Below are positions 60,318 to 64,000 of a stretch of 64,000 nucleotides of DNA, in pieces. The notes under the pieces were generated by a model. It did not search any database. It saw only the letters and a program-made list of their open reading frames with translations, and was not told the origin of the DNA. Position numbers and translations under genes: made by a program. The stretch lies in contig NBAZ01000014.1 in the NCBI GenBank assembly GCA_002794735.1, forward strand, positions 372,001-436,000, written 5' to 3'. How positions within the stretch are numbered: position 1 is the first letter of the stretch; each line of letters begins with the position of its first letter. Origin of the DNA: Pyrrhoderma lamaoense (Eukaryota > Basidiomycota > Agaricomycetes > Hymenochaetales > Hymenochaetaceae).

Positions 60318-60893
60318 TGTCTCGTCATCCGACCCTGAAACAAGAAACTAATCGTCGTACGAGAAGGAAACGGAAATAACTCTCTGTATGACCTTTTATC
60401 GGCTTTCCGTCTATGTCTCCGCTCTCTACGATCTAGATTAGAATATTTTCCTTTCTATATCCTAATGCAATACATCTTTTGCTTTTCGAGAATGTGATAC
60501 AGTAAACTTCATCCATAATGCCTTCGCCTAGCTCTCGAACTATCTCCCTCCTCATTGAAATCCACACCGCTATCACAACTTCCTCTTCGAGATGCTCCAA
60601 GATTGAGACAACGCTACGAGATCACCACTTGGAGAGATTGCGATTCTGCCAGCCTCATACTTAAGAGCTACAATCAACTTCTCACTCGCTGCATCCCAAA
60701 TGCGAATATTGTCGAACCATGGTGCAGAAACGATACGGGTTCCGTCTGGAGAATATGTTATCATTATACAACCCTCGCCATAGCTTTCTATGGTATTCAT
60801 GATTGCGTTTCGTTGTCTATTCCGGCGTACTCAACAATATGAGAAATCGGACTGGCGTACTCCCTATAATGCGATGAGATGATGTTTTAATGT
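60318..60893 (-). pseudogene. WD40 fragment of a NACHT-WD40 gene
   Basis: On the - strand this reads as the junction between the pre-WD linker and the first three or four WD40 repeats (SPDGTRIVSAP, IRIWDAASEKLIVALKYEAG, SPSGDLVAL), with frame shifts. It corresponds to the start of exon 3 in copies A-G. No NACHT exon, first exon or later repeats are attached. It begins about 30 bp after element R copy 4 and ends abruptly near 60,893. Confidence 0.75.
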
Positions 60894-61669
60894 ATGATAA
60901 TTGTTCTGGGGGAACAAATTAATAGAAGACGATGGCTAGTGACTAACTGATTCGAGACAATCGATGAAGACCATGATAACTTGTCGTAGAGTATTTGGGC
61001 ACGGTAGATTGAGATTTAAAAAATCGCAGTTAGGGGAAGAAAACGAACTAGCAACTAAGCAAGATTTATGCTTAGGAAAGAGATGACATAATAACTGAGT
61101 TTGTATATATCATTATCTAATACGTTTATTTCACCACGAATCGGGTCTTTAGACATAACAGAACGGTAGCTCGACTCTATTGATGCGATAAATGACCGAG
61201 AAGCCATATGAAGCAGCCGTACCTACTACTTACAGGACTCGGTGACACTCGGATGACACATAGATGTGTTTCGAGATAGTGGGTTCGTTTTTTTCTCTTT
61301 TCTCATTTTTGAATCTAATTGAAACCCTCGATCCTCATGAACTGTTACCAAGCCTCACTTGTCATTTTATGAGATCACCTCTATAGTTGAAGCTCTTAAG
61401 ATACATGAGCTGATACTTAGCTATTAATCTGACTTGCAAATCATAAAGCGCATTCCTGATTACTGTTTCACTCATCTTCTATAGAGTCTGTCACTTTCGA
61501 ATTCAACACCATCATTTCTATCAACTACTTTACGTTCTTTCTCCCCTTTCATCTTCCATTTTATAGTGAAAGCGTAATGGACTGTGCTGGAATGCTGAGA
61601 TCCATGATGCCCGACTCAATCTGCTCAGCACTACAGTTTCGGTTAGAGTTTGGTATCTTCAAAGTCATA

Positions 61670-62317
61670 CCGTACATGTGCCCCTCTTTCAAAATCCGCC
61701 TTTACACAACACATCACATATATTCACCGCGCAGAAAAATTTAGGAATATAGTTTAGCTTACTAGTAATTAGTTTGTTCAATTTTAAACTAATTTTAATA
61801 ATAAAAGTTTGTTATAAAAATACATAAAGACCAAGTGTACCCCTCTTTCAATATTTCGTCACACAGTGTCACAATACTGTATATTATTTTTTATAGTTGC
61901 GAAATTCGCTTAACTAGTACATATTATATTAGAATCTAGGAAAGTTGATCAATTTTGTCACTCGCTGTCACTTTCATTTTATTTTCTTGATAAGTCAATG
62001 AGATAATTTTTTTAAAGCATGAAAATAATTATGAAGTCATTTTTGTATCTATATATCATATATATAAGGTTATATAGAAAGTTGATGAGAAAAATAATTT
62101 TATAATTGTAGTTTCTCATATATATGTTGTCCTAAATCTGTGTATATGCTAATTTCCTATTTAATTGATATTATTTTGACGATAATTTTCACATAATCTT
62201 AATAAGTCAGTAAAAACATATTTTTGTGCCAAATTTTGGATATAGTTTATTTGTATAACGTTGAGAAATATCGAGTTTGAAAGAGGGGTACACTTTGAAA
62301 GAGGGGCACATGTACGG
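61670..62317. mobile_element. MITE-like element with 24-bp perfect terminal inverted repeats
   Basis: The left end (61,670-61,693, beginning CCGTACATGTGCCCCTCTTT) and right end (62,294-62,317) are exact inverse repeats of 24 bp, flanked on both sides by TA, which suggests a TA target-site duplication as in Tc1/mariner-like elements. The interior is very AT-rich and has no transposase frame. Subterminal copies of the CCCCTCTTTCA block occur near 61,841 and 62,275-62,290. It is probably a non-autonomous DNA transposon. Confidence 0.8.
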
Positions 62318-62923
62318 TATAAATTTATCTATTACTAACAAACTTACTTCCCTCCAATTTCTCTCGTATACCAGTGTTCAAAGACACGTTTTGAAGACAA
62401 TATATAACCCTGTTCTTGAGCTAGTCCGCTACATGTTTATCTTCAGACATGTAATACCAAATGTTTTTCGCACATGTTGATCCGCTTGACCTTCCGGGTG
62501 CTGTGCAGACTTTTTTTTTACCTTTTTGCGACAATGTCATAGATAAGAGTAAGTAGAATGAATGAACTATCATTGCCGATAAAAATAAGGAATAAAACTT
62601 ATATAAGATTCTACAACTGTTTAAAAACGTAAACTAGGCTAGTTAGTATCATAGATGAAAGAGAATATAATCACAGAGAAGGAGGCACGAATGCTGTTTT
62701 CGAGGTTGTAAAGTCTTGATTGTATTTGTTGATGGATAAGAATGACATGTGCTACTACTGGTGTATTAAGGGAAGAGAATAAAATATACATCCTAGAACA
62801 TCAATGGATATTGTTTATTAATGGAAATACTTCGCGTTCTGCAGTGGGAAATGAACGTTACAAGAGAGGATGACAGGGAGGTTTGGAAGTCTAGTACGTA
62901 TGACCGGAGATGAGTAAGATGTT

Positions 62924-64000
62924 TTACCGAGAGGTGAAAGCAAAGGGTTTGGTCCATTCGTTTCCGAGTAGATAGCGAGAGAAGTCGACTCTTGTGTTGT
63001 ATGGGGCATTCATAATGACGGGATTTCTGGGAGTAACAAGCGTATCACGAAGCCCCTTAGGGAGCCACATGAGTAATTTTTTGTCCTTATGAACAACCCA
63101 TCCATCTTCTTGTGGTTCCCAATCTACGTCATCCAGTGACCATACTCTGATTGTCCCATCGCTGTAGCCAGAAGCAAAATGTTTATTCGGCAAGAAGGAA
63201 AGTGAGATGACTTCCCCAGAATGTACTGATAGAGGGCCAAGGAAAAGACTGCAGGTTGGAGAATCCCATGCACGGATGGTTCCGTCTTTAGAACCTGACA
63301 GGATCTTTGTTCCGTCAGATGAGAAGCATACCGACCTCACCGCTGTGTCATGATCGATCACAGATTCAATGTCGCCGCTTTTTGCATTCCATAGTCGCAT
63401 TGTCTTATCATCGGATACAGTAGCGATGTGGAAACCATCAGGAGAATAAGCTACAGAGCGGACCGAATCAAAGTGACCTTCCAGCGTTGAAAGCAATTGG
63501 CCAGTTGTAGCATTCCAAATACGGACAGTTTTGTCATCAGATCCCGAGACGATCTTCGATCCATCGGGTGAATAAGCGATCGTATTGACACCGCCACGGC
63601 GACTCGTGAATGGCGTGAAAGCCAATTCCCCCGGTTCGATGCTCCAGATCCTGTCCTCTGAGCCTGAAGCGATGAACTTTCCATTCGGCGAAAAGGCAAT
63701 GGAGTTGACATAGTGTTTGTACCCTCTGAGTGTAGCGACAGGTTCTCCGCTCGACGCTTCGCCACTGTAAACTTTGAATGGAGTGAGAGCCAATCGCCTT
63801 CTTTCGACACTCCAGACTCGGATCGTCTTGTCATTTGAGCCTGAAGCGACATGCTTTCCATCTGGGGAAAAGGCAATGGATCTGACACAGTCAGTGTGAC
63901 CTTCGAATATCGCGACAGATTCTCCACTCAACGCTTTCCAAACTCTCACTGTTTTGTCAAGAGAGCCAGAGGCAACAAGTTCTTCGTCTGGCGAAAATGC
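62924..64000 (-). CDS. NACHT-WD40 NLR-like protein, copy H, C-terminal part only
   Basis: The frame enters from the right window edge and stays open to its stop at 62924. It encodes the second WD40 propeller and the conserved tail (DGWVVHKDKKLLMWLPKG, LVTPRNPVIMN, LLGNEW). Compared with copies A-G it carries an extra partial blade. After WSVERRRLALTPFKVYSGE a second ASSGEPVATLRG...VNSIAFSPNGKFIASGSED...RIWSIEPGELAFTPF unit follows, in which the Thr-Ile/Val residues before the final RIWS strand are missing. This looks like unequal recombination between repeats. There is no frame break in the visible 1,077 bp. The NACHT and first propeller lie outside the window. Confidence 0.88.
   Translation of the reverse strand, partial: AFSPDEELVASGSLDKTVRVWKALSGESVAIFEGHTDCVRSIAFSPDGKHVASGSNDKTIRVWSVERRRLALTPFKVYSGEASSGEPVATLRGYKHYVNSIAFSPNGKFIASGSEDRIWSIEPGELAFTPFTSRRGGVNTIAYSPDGSKIVSGSDDKTVRIWNATTGQLLSTLEGHFDSVRSVAYSPDGFHIATVSDDKTMRLWNAKSGDIESVIDHDTAVRSVCFSSDGTKILSGSKDGTIRAWDSPTCSLFLGPLSVHSGEVISLSFLPNKHFASGYSDGTIRVWSLDDVDWEPQEDGWVVHKDKKLLMWLPKGLRDTLVTPRNPVIMNAPYNTRVDFSRYLLGNEWTKPFAFTSR

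Larger units (their letters stand above)
58441..62923. other. Long intergenic region between copies G and H, repeats and gene fragments
   Basis: No intact gene in 4.5 kb. It contains a 5' flank related to that of copy F (58,950-59,250), element R copy 4, a WD40 fragment, a flank related to 53,400-53,585, a block near 61,320-61,510 related to 47,470-47,700, and a MITE-like element at 61,670-62,317. About 62,330-62,923 shows nothing recognisable. Confidence 0.6.

Noticed and set aside
62277..62480. 67-codon frame starting in the right end of the MITE
   Set aside because: It starts inside the terminal inverted repeat and continues into spacer without motif; chance frame.
19000..64000. CRISPR array suggested by regularly recurring WD40-coding blocks
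   Set aside because: The repeats are coding, about 120-130 bp apart, diverged and in frame with protein repeats; this is a eukaryotic genome.

Overview
The window looks like nuclear DNA of a filamentous fungus, most likely an agaricomycete basidiomycete. The evidence is dense short introns (mostly 46-110 nt, GT...AG), fungal housekeeping genes close to their usual form, and a large family of NACHT-WD40 (NLR-like) genes of the kind expanded in Agaricomycetes. A Rhizoctonia/Ceratobasidium-type genome would fit, but the species cannot be read from this sequence.

Positions 1-17,200 are an ordinary gene-rich stretch. In order: a DHX33-like DEAH-box RNA helicase (+), a VIP1-like RRM protein (+), the mitochondrial alternative oxidase (+), a Spo71/Mug56-like double-PH protein (+), mitochondrial ribosomal protein uS12m (-), a PPPDE-thioredoxin-PUL fusion protein (+) and an unrecognised serine-rich protein (-). 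Splicing was worked out by reading conserved protein motifs across introns. In five of the seven genes the reading frame is lost at one or more points, almost always where one extra base in a short single-base run would restore it. The same defect recurs in the NLR-like genes, so I read it mainly as base-calling error in the consensus rather than gene death.

Positions 19,000-64,000 are an accessory region. It holds an array of paralogous NACHT-WD40 genes: A, B, C and D on + (starts 19,043; 23,953; 30,144; 35,660), E, F and G on - (starts 45,533; 52,414; 58,440), and H, which runs off the right edge on -. A short WD40 fragment lies near 60.3-60.9 kb. Each full copy has the same plan: a short first exon encoding a conserved Asn/Gly-rich motif (core YNDVAGNQ), a NACHT NTPase exon ending in a winged-helix-like region, a 46-49 nt intron, and a long exon with 14 WD40 repeats (two predicted seven-bladed propellers) plus a conserved tail. 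All seven visible starts carry a TATA-like box about 78-91 bp upstream of the ATG. Two NACHT sequence types exist, and copies B and G look like mosaics. B has a genuine nonsense substitution and a broken first exon.

Between the NLR-like genes lie duplicated flanks and non-coding repeats. Element 'R' (about 0.7 kb, unclassified) occurs five times, one pair being head-to-head inverted. A 648-bp MITE-like element has 24-bp identical terminal inverted repeats and TA at both ends. A diverged fragment of the local thioredoxin-domain gene abuts one R copy. By analogy with known fungal STAND proteins, the array probably encodes cytoplasmic non-self sensors: WD40 recognition, NACHT switching, and the short N-terminal motif as a possible nucleation or signalling module. 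That last role is inference only.
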